The notes beneath the pieces were generated by a model that worked only from the letters and a program-made list of their open reading frames with translations, did not search any database and was not told where the DNA came from. A stretch of DNA of 59,736 nt from J029 sp964482495. GTDB taxonomy: Bacteria; Planctomycetota; UBA1135. Where the stretch lies: positions 1 to 59,736 of the forward strand of contig CAYZXS010000024.1 in assembly GCA_964482495.1 (NCBI GenBank), written 5' to 3'. Both the position numbers and the translations under genes were made by a program. Below, piece after piece: positions 1 through 7,960 of this stretch (positions are counted from its first letter, which is position 1; every line of letters starts with the position of its first letter).

Positions 1-386
1 TCGAGGAAGGTCCAGCACTCGGTCTTGCCGGCGCCGCCCGGCGCCAGCGAGCCATCGGGCGGATGGACCTGCAGGGAGAGGTCCTGCTCCGTCTCCAGGA
101 ACTTCACCAGCAGCGGGAAGCGGTCGCCGGCACCGGGCTCGGAGCGGCCGAGCAGCTTGCGGCCGTGCTGCTCCATGAGCTCCCGCAGGGAATAGCCGGC
201 GGTCAAGCCGCCGCGGACCACGGACTCGCTGCCCTCGACGTCGCTCAACTCCCAGGTCTCGCCCAGCGGGCCGTCGAAGGGGGGCCGCCACTCCAGATCC
301 TCGGCGAGCCTCGAACCGCCCCAGACGGTCTGCTTGCCGATCCGCTCGAAGAACAGCGGTTCGCGAGGCACGGAAGGGGCTTCCAC
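1..386 (-). CDS. manA: Mannose-6-phosphate isomerase, class I (N-terminal part, cut by window edge)
   Basis: This enzyme interconverts mannose 6-phosphate and fructose 6-phosphate and feeds GDP-mannose synthesis for polysaccharides. Only the first 128 codons lie in the window. Seen directly: an opening FFERIGKQTVWGG, then WELSD, then LQVHP and GKTECW. These carry the Gln-x-His and Glu zinc ligands of type I phosphomannose isomerases. The start is taken as GTG at 386, because an in-frame TGA lies three codons upstream and no ATG fits. It lies 59 nt downstream of the SprT-like gene on the same strand and is probably cotranscribed with it. The C-terminal half is not visible, so completeness cannot be judged. 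Confidence 0.88.
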   Translation of the reverse strand, partial: MEAPSVPREPLFFERIGKQTVWGGSRLAEDLEWRPPFDGPLGETWELSDVEGSESVVRGGLTAGYSLRELMEQHGRKLLGRSEPGAGDRFPLLVKFLETEQDLSLQVHPPDGSLAPGGAGKTECWTFL

Positions 387-445
387 GGCCGGTCAGTTTA
401 CCGTCGCCCGAGAGGGGCAGCGGCCGGGTAGGCGGCGCCGAGCGG

Positions 446-979
446 CTACCAGAGCTTCCAGATCGGCTTCCTGCGCTTGCGGCGCGCCGGCGCCCGTCGG
501 CGGCGAACACGCAGGCCGTCGACGTCGAGGTCGTGGGTGGCGCGGGTGCTCTCCCCCGCCTGGCGCATGTAGCCCTTCCAGACCTTGCCGTGGGGGGCCG
601 CAGCGGAGCCGTGGAGCCGCCGCACGACCAGGTGGGCGGCCTCGTGGACCAGGACGTGCCGGACCTGGTCGGGGTGCCGCGCCAGCAGCCGGGGGTTCAG
701 CTCCACCACCATGTCATCCAGCAGCGCTCGGCCCACGGTCGTCCGCAGCCGGCCGTTCCACCGGATGCCGATCGCCGCCCGCAGGTCGATCACCTGCCAC
801 AGGTCCAAGACCTCGTCCAAGGCCACCTTCAAGCGCTCCTCGGGCCACTCGGTGAGCAACTGGGCCAGGGCCTGGGCGGCGTCGGGGGCGGCGGGCACGG
901 GGAGAAGCGCGATCGGGCGGTCGAGGGCCGGAGGAACATCTTGTATCACCGGGGCGCCTCCGGGATAAGGTGGTCCCAT
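446..979 (-). CDS. SprT-like zinc metallopeptidase
   Basis: A 177-residue protein with the SprT-like pattern: an HEAAH zinc motif at residues 112-116, preceded by a hydrophobic helix (VRHVLV), and a third likely ligand His about a dozen residues later in APHGK. The C-terminus is very basic (RRRRAPARRKRRK), which would suit nucleic-acid contact. SprT-like domains are known from bacterial SprT/YpjP-type proteins and from eukaryotic Spartan, a DNA-protein crosslink protease; the substrate here is unknown. The frame stays open far upstream, but that part is antisense to the esterase. ATG 979 leaves 21 nt to the divergent esterase start. Confidence 0.72.
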   Translation of the reverse strand: MGPPYPGGAPVIQDVPPALDRPIALLPVPAAPDAAQALAQLLTEWPEERLKVALDEVLDLWQVIDLRAAIGIRWNGRLRTTVGRALLDDMVVELNPRLLARHPDQVRHVLVHEAAHLVVRRLHGSAAAPHGKVWKGYMRQAGESTRATHDLDVDGLRVRRRRAPARRKRRKPIWKLW

Positions 980-989
980 TGCCCAATTT

Positions 990-994
990 GGAGG
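990..994 (+). promoter_or_regulatory. Shine-Dalgarno GGAGG that decides a TTG start
   Basis: A perfect GGAGG lies 6 nt before TTG 1001. The TTG is the first codon of a short hydrophobic leader (LSALVLSLFAALPQ). No in-frame ATG is as well placed, so this site fixes the esterase start at TTG. Confidence 0.7.
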
Positions 995-1000
995 ATTGCC

Positions 1001-2383
1001 TTGCTCTCTGCCCTGGTCCTCAGTCTCTTCGCCGCCCTGCCCCAGGACGATTTCCCCGCCAAGGCCCCCGCGGCCGACGCCGACGCCCACGTCGCTTATC
1101 AGGACACCTCCGCCGGAGGCCTGCGCTACCTCTGGTGGCTGCCGGAGGGCTACGACGGCGAGTCCCCGCGCAACCTGACCGTGATCCTGCACGGCACCGG
1201 CCTGGACTACCGCTGGGGCGCCTGGAACAACGCGCCCGGCGTCTTCCGGCCGGGGGACATCGTGGTCTCTGTCGACGGCCCCTCCGCCGGCCGGAACAGC
1301 ACCCGGCTTTTCCTGGGCGAGCCGCGCGACGCCGAGGCGGTGCGGGACTTCCTGGCCGAGCTGCGCCAGAAGTTCGCCGTGAAGGACATCTTCCTCTACG
1401 GCCACTCCCAAGGCGGCTTCTTCGTCGTCTACTACGCCGGCGAGTTCCCGGAGACCGTCGCCGGCGTCGTCGCTCACGCCTCCGGCGCCTGGACCTGGAC
1501 CAAGGAGTCGAAGGGCCTGCGCAAGGTCGCGGTGGCCTACATGCACGGCACCGCCGATCCGGTGGTGCCCTACCGGCAGAGCCCGGGCAGCCGCGGCCAC
1601 TTCGTCGAGGCCGGCTTCGAGCTCACCCACCTGCGGCGGCTGATCCGCTACAACCACTGGCCCAACGCCAAGCGCGCCAACGAGGCCCTGGCCTGGTGCG
1701 AGGGGATGACCACCGACTCCCCCGACGCGGCCCTCGCGGCGGCGCGGGACATGCTGGCTCCGAAGGGGACCGACCAGTACGGCTTCGAGACCGTGCCCTC
1801 CTTCAGCGGCGGCTACGAGGTGCTGCGGCGCTTCACCAAGAAGGGCTACCGCCCCTTCAAGAAGAAGGCCTCGCCCGAGCAGACGGCGCAGGCGGAGCTG
1901 TGGATGGAGCAAGTCGAGGCCCACGCCGAGGCCCACGTCGCCGAGCTCCAGCAGACCACGCCCAAGAAGCTGAAGCTCGACGGCGGCCCGTGGCTCGGCC
2001 ACCTGATCTCGCTGCGCGAGGACTTCCGGGGCGTCCCACCGGTCGAGGACTACGTCAAGAAGACCGGCTTCGACAAGACCCTGAAGAAGCACGAGAAGGC
2101 GGTGAGCGCCTTCTTCGAGGCCTGGTACGACGAGAACGCCAACGTCCGCAGCCGCTTCGAGGCGGCGGTGACCACCATCGGCGACTGCTACCTCTACGAA
2201 GGCCTGCCCTTCGACCTGGCCAAGCAGATGGCCGAGTGGAAGCAGGACGCCAGCAGCTACGTGATCCCCGAGGACCTGCTCGAGCAGTACGCCGACTTCG
2301 AGGCCTGGGAGCAGGGCTGGAAGGGCGGGCTGGAGCGCTACCAGGTGGTCTGGAAGCGCTGGGAGGGCGTCGGCGGCGGCTAG
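1001..2383 (+). CDS. Secreted alpha/beta-hydrolase (esterase-like)
   Basis: A 460-residue protein with a short signal peptide (LSALVLSLFAALPQ) and an alpha/beta-hydrolase fold in residues about 20-260. Visible motifs are VILHGTG (oxyanion region), the nucleophile elbow GHSQGG with Ser136, a strand MHGTADPVVPY carrying the likely acid Asp, and His in the YNHWPN segment. The fold resembles phospholipase/carboxylesterase and PHB-depolymerase-like esterases. The C-terminal roughly 200 residues are Lys- and Trp-rich, mostly helical, and not recognised. The TTG start is supported by a GGAGG 6 nt upstream. It ends with a 4-nt convergent overlap with rsmD. Substrate unknown. Confidence 0.72.
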   Translation: MLSALVLSLFAALPQDDFPAKAPAADADAHVAYQDTSAGGLRYLWWLPEGYDGESPRNLTVILHGTGLDYRWGAWNNAPGVFRPGDIVVSVDGPSAGRNSTRLFLGEPRDAEAVRDFLAELRQKFAVKDIFLYGHSQGGFFVVYYAGEFPETVAGVVAHASGAWTWTKESKGLRKVAVAYMHGTADPVVPYRQSPGSRGHFVEAGFELTHLRRLIRYNHWPNAKRANEALAWCEGMTTDSPDAALAAARDMLAPKGTDQYGFETVPSFSGGYEVLRRFTKKGYRPFKKKASPEQTAQAELWMEQVEAHAEAHVAELQQTTPKKLKLDGGPWLGHLISLREDFRGVPPVEDYVKKTGFDKTLKKHEKAVSAFFEAWYDENANVRSRFEAAVTTIGDCYLYEGLPFDLAKQMAEWKQDASSYVIPEDLLEQYADFEAWEQGWKGGLERYQVVWKRWEGVGGG

Positions 2384-2946
2384 CCGGCCGCAGGGGCGTG
2401 CCACCAGTAGAGCGAGGTCGAGCCGTAGTCGCGCTGCTCGATGCCGGGCAGATCGCCGCGCTCGGCCTGGCTGAGGATCCCCTTCGGGGTGTGGACCACC
2501 GCGGCGCCGCCGGGGCGCAGCTCGGCCGCCAGGAGGCAGAACAGCCGCCAGACCTCCTCGCGGCCGCGGCCCTGGAAGGCGGCGTAGGGCGGGTCGAAGA
2601 AGACCAGGTCGGGCGGGGCAGGGGCCGCGTCCAGGAAGGCCCGGGCGTCGAGCTTCTGGACCTCGACCCGGTCCTCGTAGCCGAGCAGCCGGGCGCTCTC
2701 GAGCAGCTGCCGGGCCGCCTTGGGGTGGCGCTCGACCGCCACCACCTCCCCCGCCCCCCGCGACAGGGCCTCGAAGCCGAGGATCCCGGAGCCGGCGTAG
2801 ACGTCCCAGACCCGCGCCCCGGGCAGCAGGCGGCGCAGGTGGTCCATCATCGCCTGCCGCGCCCGCTCCACCAGCGGGCGGGTGGCGCGGACCTCCGGGA
2901 CCGGGAGTTTCCGGCCGCGGTGCTCTCCGGCGGTGATGCGCAGCAC
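2380..2946 (-). CDS. rsmD: 16S rRNA (guanine(966)-N2)-methyltransferase
   Basis: RsmD methylates G966 of 16S rRNA with S-adenosylmethionine. The 188-residue length is normal for the family. Seen directly: N-terminal LRITAGEHRGRKL, the phosphate/RNA-contacting RPLVERARQAMMDHL, the SAM-binding VWDVYAGSGILGFEALSRGA, and the N-methyltransferase signature FFDPPY. The start is GTG 2946 (VLRITAG); the open frame upstream is antisense to pdxJ. It starts 21 nt from divergent pdxJ, and both may use one overlapping -10 region. Confidence 0.9.
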   Translation of the reverse strand: MLRITAGEHRGRKLPVPEVRATRPLVERARQAMMDHLRRLLPGARVWDVYAGSGILGFEALSRGAGEVVAVERHPKAARQLLESARLLGYEDRVEVQKLDARAFLDAAPAPPDLVFFDPPYAAFQGRGREEVWRLFCLLAAELRPGGAAVVHTPKGILSQAERGDLPGIEQRDYGSTSLYWWHAPAAG

Positions 2947-2952
2947 GGTGCG

Positions 2953-2959
2953 TAGAATA
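2953..2959. promoter_or_regulatory. Overlapping divergent -10 boxes for rsmD and pdxJ
   Basis: The heptamer TAGAATA reads TAGAAT on the plus strand (2953-2958, 9 nt before the pdxJ ATG) and TATTCT on the minus strand (2959-2954, 7 nt before the rsmD GTG). Both fit TANNNT -10 boxes placed as for leaderless transcripts. No good -35 box is visible on either side. Confidence 0.5.
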
Positions 2960-2967
2960 AGCGGCCG

Positions 2968-3699
2968 ATGCCCCGGCTCCACGTCAACATCGATCACGTC
3001 GCCACCGTGCGCCAAGCGCGCCAGGTGCGCAACCCCGACCCCGTCGCCGCCGCGGTGATCTGCGAGCTGGCCGGCGCCAACGGCATCACCGTGCACCTTC
3101 GCGAGGACCGGCGCCACATCCAAGACCGCGACGTCAGGGTCCTGCGCGAGACGGTCAAGACCTTCCTCAACCTCGAGATGGCGCTGACCCAGGAGATGGT
3201 CGGAATCGCCCTCGAGACCATGCCCGACGCGGTCTGCGTCGTGCCGGAGAAGCGCCAGGAGCTGACCACCGAGGGCGGGCTGGACGCCGCCGCCGCCGCT
3301 CACCGGCTGGAGCAGGTGCTGCCGCAGCTGCACGAGGCGGGGGTCGCCAGCAGCATCTTCGTCGACCCGCTGCCGGAGCCGATCGAGGCCTGCGCCAAGG
3401 CCGGGGCCCAGTACGTCGAGCTGCACACCGGCGCCTATGCCAACGCCCGCGGCGCCGACCGCGAGGCCGAGCTGCAGCGGCTCGAGACCGCGGCCCGCTA
3501 CGCCCACGAGCTCGGGCTGCGGGTCAACGCCGGCCACGGGCTGGACTACGACAACGTCCAGCCGGTGGCGGCGCTGCCCTACGTCGAGGAGCTGAACATC
3601 GGCCACGCCATCGTCGCCCGGGCGGTGCTGGTCGGCCTCGACGCGGCCGTGCGCGAGATGCAGGACCGGATCCTCGGCGCCGACCAGGCCGAGGACTGA
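2968..3699 (+). CDS. pdxJ: Pyridoxine 5'-phosphate synthase
   Basis: PdxJ condenses 1-deoxy-D-xylulose 5-phosphate with 3-amino-2-oxopropyl phosphate to give pyridoxine 5'-phosphate, the last ring-forming step of DXP-dependent vitamin B6 synthesis. The 243-residue TIM barrel has family signatures throughout: LHVNIDHVATVRQAR at the start, GITVHLREDRRHIQDRD, NLEMA, VCVVPEKR, TTEGGLD, SIFVDP, VELHTGAYA, NAGHGLDYDN and the phosphate-binding ELNIGHAIVARA near the end. Length is typical. The partner pdxA lies about 10 kb away. A glycosyltransferase gene follows after 14 nt and may be cotranscribed. Confidence 0.96.
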   Translation: MPRLHVNIDHVATVRQARQVRNPDPVAAAVICELAGANGITVHLREDRRHIQDRDVRVLRETVKTFLNLEMALTQEMVGIALETMPDAVCVVPEKRQELTTEGGLDAAAAAHRLEQVLPQLHEAGVASSIFVDPLPEPIEACAKAGAQYVELHTGAYANARGADREAELQRLETAARYAHELGLRVNAGHGLDYDNVQPVAALPYVEELNIGHAIVARAVLVGLDAAVREMQDRILGADQAED

Positions 3700-3713
3700 G
3701 GAGCGACGGTCCC

Positions 3714-4814
3714 GTGGGCGCGCCGACAGAAGTCCACGTCAACGCCCGCTTCCTGGCGGAGCCGCTGACCGGCGTGCAGCGGGTCGGGCGCGAGATCCTG
3801 GCCGGCTTCGACGCCATGTACGCCGCCGGCGAGATCGACCCGGCGCGCTACCGCGTGGTGCTGCACCTGCCGCGGCTGCCGGAGCAGGACCCCGGCCTGC
3901 CTCACCTCGAGCTGCGGCCGGGCGGGGCCCTGCGCTCCCACGCCTGGGAGCAGCTGAGCCTGCCGCGGCGGGCCGGCGACGGCCTGTTGCTGAACCTGAA
4001 GGGCACCGCGCCGGTTCGGCATCGCCGCAACCTGGTCCACCTGCACGACGCCGTCACCTTCGCCTGGCCGCAGGCCTACTCGCGCCGCATGCGCGCGGTG
4101 TGGGGCTACGTGGTGCCCCGCGCTGCCCGCCGCGCCAAGATCCTGAGCGCGGTCTCGGCCTTCACCGCCGGCGAATACGAGCGCCGCTTCGGCATCCCTC
4201 GCGAGCGCTTCACGGTGCTCCCCAATGGCCACGAGCACGTCTTCGCCGCCGAGGCCGATCCCGGCATCGTCGACCGGCTCGGGCTCGAGGACGGCCGCTA
4301 CCTGCTGGCGGTGGGCAGCCTCGACCCGCGCAAGAACTTCGCCGGCGCCGCCGAGGCGGTGCGCCGCGCCGAACTCGAGGACGTCCCCCTCGTGATCGTC
4401 GGCGGGCCCAACCCGCGGGTCTTCGCCGAGCGGGGCACGGAACTGCCGCGGCAGGCCCTGCACGCCGGCCGGGTCAGCGACGGCGAGCTGCGCGCCCTCT
4501 ACGAGCACGCCTTGGCGCTGGTCTTCCCCTCGCACTACGAGGGCTTCGGCCTGCCGCCGCTCGAGGCCATGGCCCTGGGCTGCCCGGTGGTCGCCAGCGA
4601 CGCCGCCTCCCTGCCGGAGGTCTGCGGCGACGCCGCGCTGCTGGCCGCTCCGGAGGACCACGGCACCCGCGCCGAGCAGCTGCGCCGCCTCGCCGAGGAC
4701 CCCAGCCTGGGCCTCCAACTCCAGGTAAAGGGCCGGGCGCAGGCCGCCAACTTCCGCTGGCAGGCCTGCGCCCGGGGAATGTGGCGGCTGATCGCCGCCG
4801 AGCTGGCGTCCTAG
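3714..4814 (+). CDS. Glycosyltransferase family 4 (GT-B fold)
   Basis: A 366-residue retaining glycosyltransferase-like protein that should transfer a sugar from a nucleotide-sugar to an unknown acceptor. Seen: N-terminal VNARFLAEPLTGVQRVGREI, linker NGHEHVF, LAVGSLDPRKNF opening the donor domain, VIVGGPNPRVF, and the C-terminal FPSHYEGFGLPPLEAMALGC with the paired Glu residues (EGFGLPPLE) of the GT4 donor site. The GTG start follows a GAGGAG about 10 nt upstream. It sits downstream of pdxJ rather than in a sugar locus. Its last 4 nt overlap the convergent LolA-like gene. It lacks a signal peptide and is probably cytoplasmic. Confidence 0.85.
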   Translation: MGAPTEVHVNARFLAEPLTGVQRVGREILAGFDAMYAAGEIDPARYRVVLHLPRLPEQDPGLPHLELRPGGALRSHAWEQLSLPRRAGDGLLLNLKGTAPVRHRRNLVHLHDAVTFAWPQAYSRRMRAVWGYVVPRAARRAKILSAVSAFTAGEYERRFGIPRERFTVLPNGHEHVFAAEADPGIVDRLGLEDGRYLLAVGSLDPRKNFAGAAEAVRRAELEDVPLVIVGGPNPRVFAERGTELPRQALHAGRVSDGELRALYEHALALVFPSHYEGFGLPPLEAMALGCPVVASDAASLPEVCGDAALLAAPEDHGTRAEQLRRLAEDPSLGLQLQVKGRAQAANFRWQACARGMWRLIAAELAS

Positions 4815-5614
4815 AAGCCGTCGTCGGAGCTCATGCCGCCGCCGAGCATGGCGCCGATGTCCATGACGTTCACGCCCTCGGGCGGCGTGTAGGCGAAGGC
4901 GTCCTCAGGGATGTCCTCCTTCTTGAGGAACTTGAGGTTGCTCATTCCGATCAGGACGACGTCCTTGGTGCCGTCGTTCATGGCCGTCTCGAGCGGGAAG
5001 CCGGTCTTGGCGTCCAGCACCATGCGGAAGTGCTTCAGCTCCATCTCGGCGTAGTCCTGGCTCTCCAGGATCTCCTGGGAGATGTCGCCGGTGATCTCGA
5101 CCTTGCCGTCTGCTTCCACCACCTTGAAGTTGTGGTAGTAGTTCTCGAACAGGTCGCGCACCTGCTCCAGCTGGTTCATGCCCGAGCCGGGGCCCATGCC
5201 CATGCCGGACTGCTGCAGCTTCTCCATGTGCTTGACGTCGGCCTTCATGACCTGCTTGCCCATCATCGGGTTGTCGGACTCGATCCAGAGGGTCTGGCCG
5301 TCCGACACCATCTTCAGGGTCATGTCCATCGGGTCCATGGGCGCCATGGTGAGCTTCATGTTCATCGTCGCCCGCATGTGCTGGGCGTCGAGCATCATGA
5401 TGTGGCCCGTGTTGTCCATCTTCAGCTTCTGGCCTTGCGCGACCATGTCGACCTTCATCGAGAGGTCGTACTCGGCGGGCTGGCCGACCAGCTTGTCGAT
5501 CTTGTCGACCCAGACCTTGACCTCCTCGGGCAGGCCGGGCTTCTCGGCGTCCTGGGCGAGGGCGGCAGGCGCCAGCGACAGCAGGAGGGCGGCGGGAAGG
5601 AGCAGTTTGTTCAT
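4811..5614 (-). CDS. LolA-like periplasmic protein, paralogue 1
   Basis: A 267-residue protein with a clear signal peptide (MNKLLLPAALLLSLAPAALAQ). The mature part has alternating strands rich in Met (KVDMVAQGQKLKMDN, MTLKMVSDGQTLW), then a helix and a C-terminal KTGFPLE ... FAYTPPEG segment. This is the layout of LolA/LppX-type beta-sheet proteins and of DUF2092-type periplasmic proteins, which hold a lipid or lipoprotein in a half-barrel. Last gene of a three-gene operon with two paralogues; 14 nt separate it from the next. Met content is unusually high (MGMGPGSGMNQ, MLGGGMSSD). Cargo unknown; the fold assignment is inference. Confidence 0.55.
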   Translation of the reverse strand: MNKLLLPAALLLSLAPAALAQDAEKPGLPEEVKVWVDKIDKLVGQPAEYDLSMKVDMVAQGQKLKMDNTGHIMMLDAQHMRATMNMKLTMAPMDPMDMTLKMVSDGQTLWIESDNPMMGKQVMKADVKHMEKLQQSGMGMGPGSGMNQLEQVRDLFENYYHNFKVVEADGKVEITGDISQEILESQDYAEMELKHFRMVLDAKTGFPLETAMNDGTKDVVLIGMSNLKFLKKEDIPEDAFAYTPPEGVNVMDIGAMLGGGMSSDDGF

Positions 5615-5628
5615 GTCTTCAGGTTCCT

Positions 5629-6417
5629 CTAGCCGTCGGTCCGGCCTTGGTTGTCTTGGTCATCCTCCGCGCCGTCGGCGTCGGCGCCGCTCACGACGGG
5701 CTCGACCTTGCCAGTAGGCACGAAGACGAAGCGCTTCCGGTCGATCTTGTCGGCCTCGGGGAAGCGGACCTTGGTGAAGGTGTAGCCCAACACGGTCTCA
5801 CCGGTGAATCGCTGGATCTTCCAGCTCCGGGGGAAGCCGGTCTCGCGGTCGAGCACGACCACGATTTTCTTCGGCACGACCCCGCCGAGCAGCGGCACCA
5901 TCTTCGACTTGCCCTGCTCGCTGACCTCGGCCACCAGCTCGACGCTGTCCTCGGAGAGCTCCACGGTCTGTTCGCCGGTGTAGTCGAGCAGGGCCAGGAG
6001 CTGCTGGGCGGGGTGGACCCGGCCTTGGAAGACGTCGCCCTTGGCGAAGGCCTTCACCTGGGCGAAGGGGAGGTCCTGGACCATGCCCTCGCCGGTGTCG
6101 AGGTTGGTCACCTCGTTCCACTGCTTGGCGCCGTCGCCGAGGGTCCGGCGCAAGGTGTGGACCTTTTGGTCCTGATCGGGCCAGGTGATGGTCACCGCCA
6201 TGCGGATGGCGAAGTGCTCGGCGTCGAGGAAGAGCAGCTCGCCCTCGCCCACGCGCTCCGTGCCCCGGTAGGTCATGGTCATGCCCTGCTCGAGCTCGAC
6301 CGGCTTCTTCGAGACGGCCGCCAAGCGAGAGACCCAGGCCTCCGGGGTCTCCTGGGCCAGGCCGGGCGCCGCGGCCAGGCCGGCGGCGAGGAGGATCAAG
6401 GGTGCGAGGGGCTTCAT
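5629..6417 (-). CDS. LolA-like periplasmic protein, paralogue 2
   Basis: A 262-residue secreted protein with signal peptide MKPLAPLILLAAGLAAAPGLAQ. It shares the plan of its neighbours: an amphipathic start (PEAWVSRLAAVSKKPVELEQGMTMTYRG), a strand series describing a value changed by an event (LLFLDAEHFAIRM, VHTLRRTLGDGAKQWNEV), and a final ETGFPRSWKIQRF ... FVFVPTG. This resembles outer-membrane lipoprotein carrier/sorting folds. The C-terminal tail after about residue 245 is acidic and probably disordered. Its ATG shares one base with the stop of paralogue 3 (TGATG), so the two are translationally coupled. Function is not established. Confidence 0.55.
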   Translation of the reverse strand: MKPLAPLILLAAGLAAAPGLAQETPEAWVSRLAAVSKKPVELEQGMTMTYRGTERVGEGELLFLDAEHFAIRMAVTITWPDQDQKVHTLRRTLGDGAKQWNEVTNLDTGEGMVQDLPFAQVKAFAKGDVFQGRVHPAQQLLALLDYTGEQTVELSEDSVELVAEVSEQGKSKMVPLLGGVVPKKIVVVLDRETGFPRSWKIQRFTGETVLGYTFTKVRFPEADKIDRKRFVFVPTGKVEPVVSGADADGAEDDQDNQGRTDG

Positions 6418-7220
6418 CAGAACTCTTCTTCGACCTCTGCGCCGGATTGCCGGAGGGCCATCTCGATCTGGGCGGTGAAATCAATGGCAGGAGGACCCTG
6501 GTAGCGGAAGCTGTCCTGGTCCATGTCCTCGGGGAAGCTCAGCCCGGTGACCCGGAGCGCCAGGCTCCCCTCGTCGCCGGCCCGGATCGACAGGGCGCGG
6601 GGGAAGGCGTGCTTGGCGTCGAAGTCCAGGCTCAGGGCCAGCTCCTCCGGCCCGCCATCGCCTTCAGGGATCAGCTCGCTCAGGTCGGCCGTGAGGCGCT
6701 TCTGCTTGCCACCGTCCACGGCCTCCTCGGTGAACTTGAGGGCCGAGGCCATCTCGAGCAGCTCGCCCGGGTTCATGCCGTTGGCGTCGACCGGCGCGTT
6801 CAGCAGCGCGGCCGGGCCGCCCTCGAACAGATCCAGCCGGAACTTCGCGGCGAAGGCGCCGCCCTGGCCCTGGTCGATGTGGAAGTGCAGGTACTCGTCA
6901 TCGGCGAGCACGTGGAGGTCGACCTTCTCGGTCTGCCCCTCGCGTCCGGTCTCGAGGCTGAAGTCGAAGGCGAACAGCCCGTGGTAGAAGTAGCGCAGGT
7001 GGCCGGTGCCCTTGGCGGGGCCGTCCGGGCTGTCGAGCTCGAGGCTGAGGTCGCACTCCCAGGGCCGCTCCAGGTTCTTGGCGGCCTTGGCGAACAAGGG
7101 GTGCAGGTCGCCGAGCGCGAACTCCGCGGCGGCGGGCGCCGCCGGGGCGGAGTCGGCCTCCTGGGCGACCGTGGGCGCGGCGAGCAGCAGCGCGAGGGGA
7201 AGGGTGAGGTGGAGTTTCAT
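6417..7220 (-). CDS. LolA-like periplasmic protein, paralogue 3 (first gene of operon)
   Basis: A 267-residue secreted protein (signal MKLHLTLPLALLLAAPTVAQ, then an Ala/Pro-rich linker). The mature part has paired strands (CDLSLELDSPDGPAKGTGHLRYFYHG, LHVLADDEYLHFHID), a short helix and a C-terminal DAKHAFPRALSIRAG ... FRYQGPP, parallel to the two downstream paralogues. Start ATG 7220; the longer open frame upstream crosses non-coding DNA and antisense sequence. A TAGAAT (minus strand, 7242-7237) ends 16 nt upstream and is the best candidate -10 for the operon. Role unknown; three tandem divergent copies suggest different cargoes or one multi-part carrier. Confidence 0.55.
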   Translation of the reverse strand: MKLHLTLPLALLLAAPTVAQEADSAPAAPAAAEFALGDLHPLFAKAAKNLERPWECDLSLELDSPDGPAKGTGHLRYFYHGLFAFDFSLETGREGQTEKVDLHVLADDEYLHFHIDQGQGGAFAAKFRLDLFEGGPAALLNAPVDANGMNPGELLEMASALKFTEEAVDGGKQKRLTADLSELIPEGDGGPEELALSLDFDAKHAFPRALSIRAGDEGSLALRVTGLSFPEDMDQDSFRYQGPPAIDFTAQIEMALRQSGAEVEEEF

Positions 7221-7381
7221 GGCTAGCAGGCGGCGTATTCTAGGCCGCAGGGGGACATCGGGCCGGGATCCGTAGGGATACGGAGGCCCGTGATTACGAC
7301 CTTGTGCCGCCCTTTTCGGCCGTTTTCCTCCCGCGGCGAGCCGATTGCCGCCCGAAAAAGGACCGCCGCCGGCACCGCGGA
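7221..7381. other. Intergenic region with candidate operon promoter
   Basis: 161 nt between the LolA-like operon and the DUF456 gene. It holds TAGAAT on the minus strand (7242-7237) and a short hairpin of CCGTA / TACGG arms near 7270-7283. No convincing -35 box, RNA gene or clear terminator is seen. Confidence 0.35.
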
Positions 7382-7891
7382 TCAGAAGAACAGAGCCAGG
7401 ACCAGCCAGAAGACCTGGAAGATACCGAGCCAGATCTTGGCCATCCGGCCCAGCAAGGTGCCGAAGAAGGCGCCGAGGCCGACCTTCATGCTCTCCCGGC
7501 CCTGGCGCTGAGCGAACTGGAACTCGAACAGGGCAGCCCCAGCGAAGGAGCCGGCGGCGCCGCCGAACAGGGTGCCCAGGGGCGGGAACAGGGGCGTCAG
7601 CAGGATGGCGCCGCCGATGCCGCCGAAGAATGCGCCCCAGAGGCCGAGCCGGGACGCGCCCGTCTTCTTGGCCATGCCCAGGGAGGCCACGAATTCCACC
7701 GCCTCCGCCACCAGCGCGGCGCCGGCGATGATCCAGAAGTCCTGCCAAGGCAGGCCCATCAGCGGCCCCAGCAAGGCGAGGAAGGCCACCACCACGTTGC
7801 CAGGCAGACCGAAGGGGATCAGCGCCAGGCTCCCGAGCGAGAGCAGGCTGAGCAGGATCTTCCCGGCGATCAGGAGGGTGGCTTCGAGCAA
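7382..7891 (-). CDS. DUF456 family small integral membrane protein
   Basis: A 169-residue protein, almost entirely hydrophobic, with about five membrane segments. Seen: FGLPGNVVVAFLALLG near the N-terminus, which is the most characteristic DUF456 motif, then Gly-rich helices (GAFFGGIGGAILL, GTLFGGAAGSFAGAALFEF), a short basic loop (QRQGRESMKVGLGAFFGTLLGRMAK) and a final hydrophobic helix. DUF456 proteins have no established function. The gene stands alone on the minus strand, 69 nt after the GNAT gene stop and 161 nt before the LolA-like operon. Confidence 0.8.
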   Translation of the reverse strand: MLEATLLIAGKILLSLLSLGSLALIPFGLPGNVVVAFLALLGPLMGLPWQDFWIIAGAALVAEAVEFVASLGMAKKTGASRLGLWGAFFGGIGGAILLTPLFPPLGTLFGGAAGSFAGAALFEFQFAQRQGRESMKVGLGAFFGTLLGRMAKIWLGIFQVFWLVLALFF

Positions 7892-7960
7892 GGGGGTGAG
7901 GGGGCAGCGGCGGCGCGGCGCCCCTTCTTGGGAGAAGCCGCGCCGGCCTTGCGGACGGGA

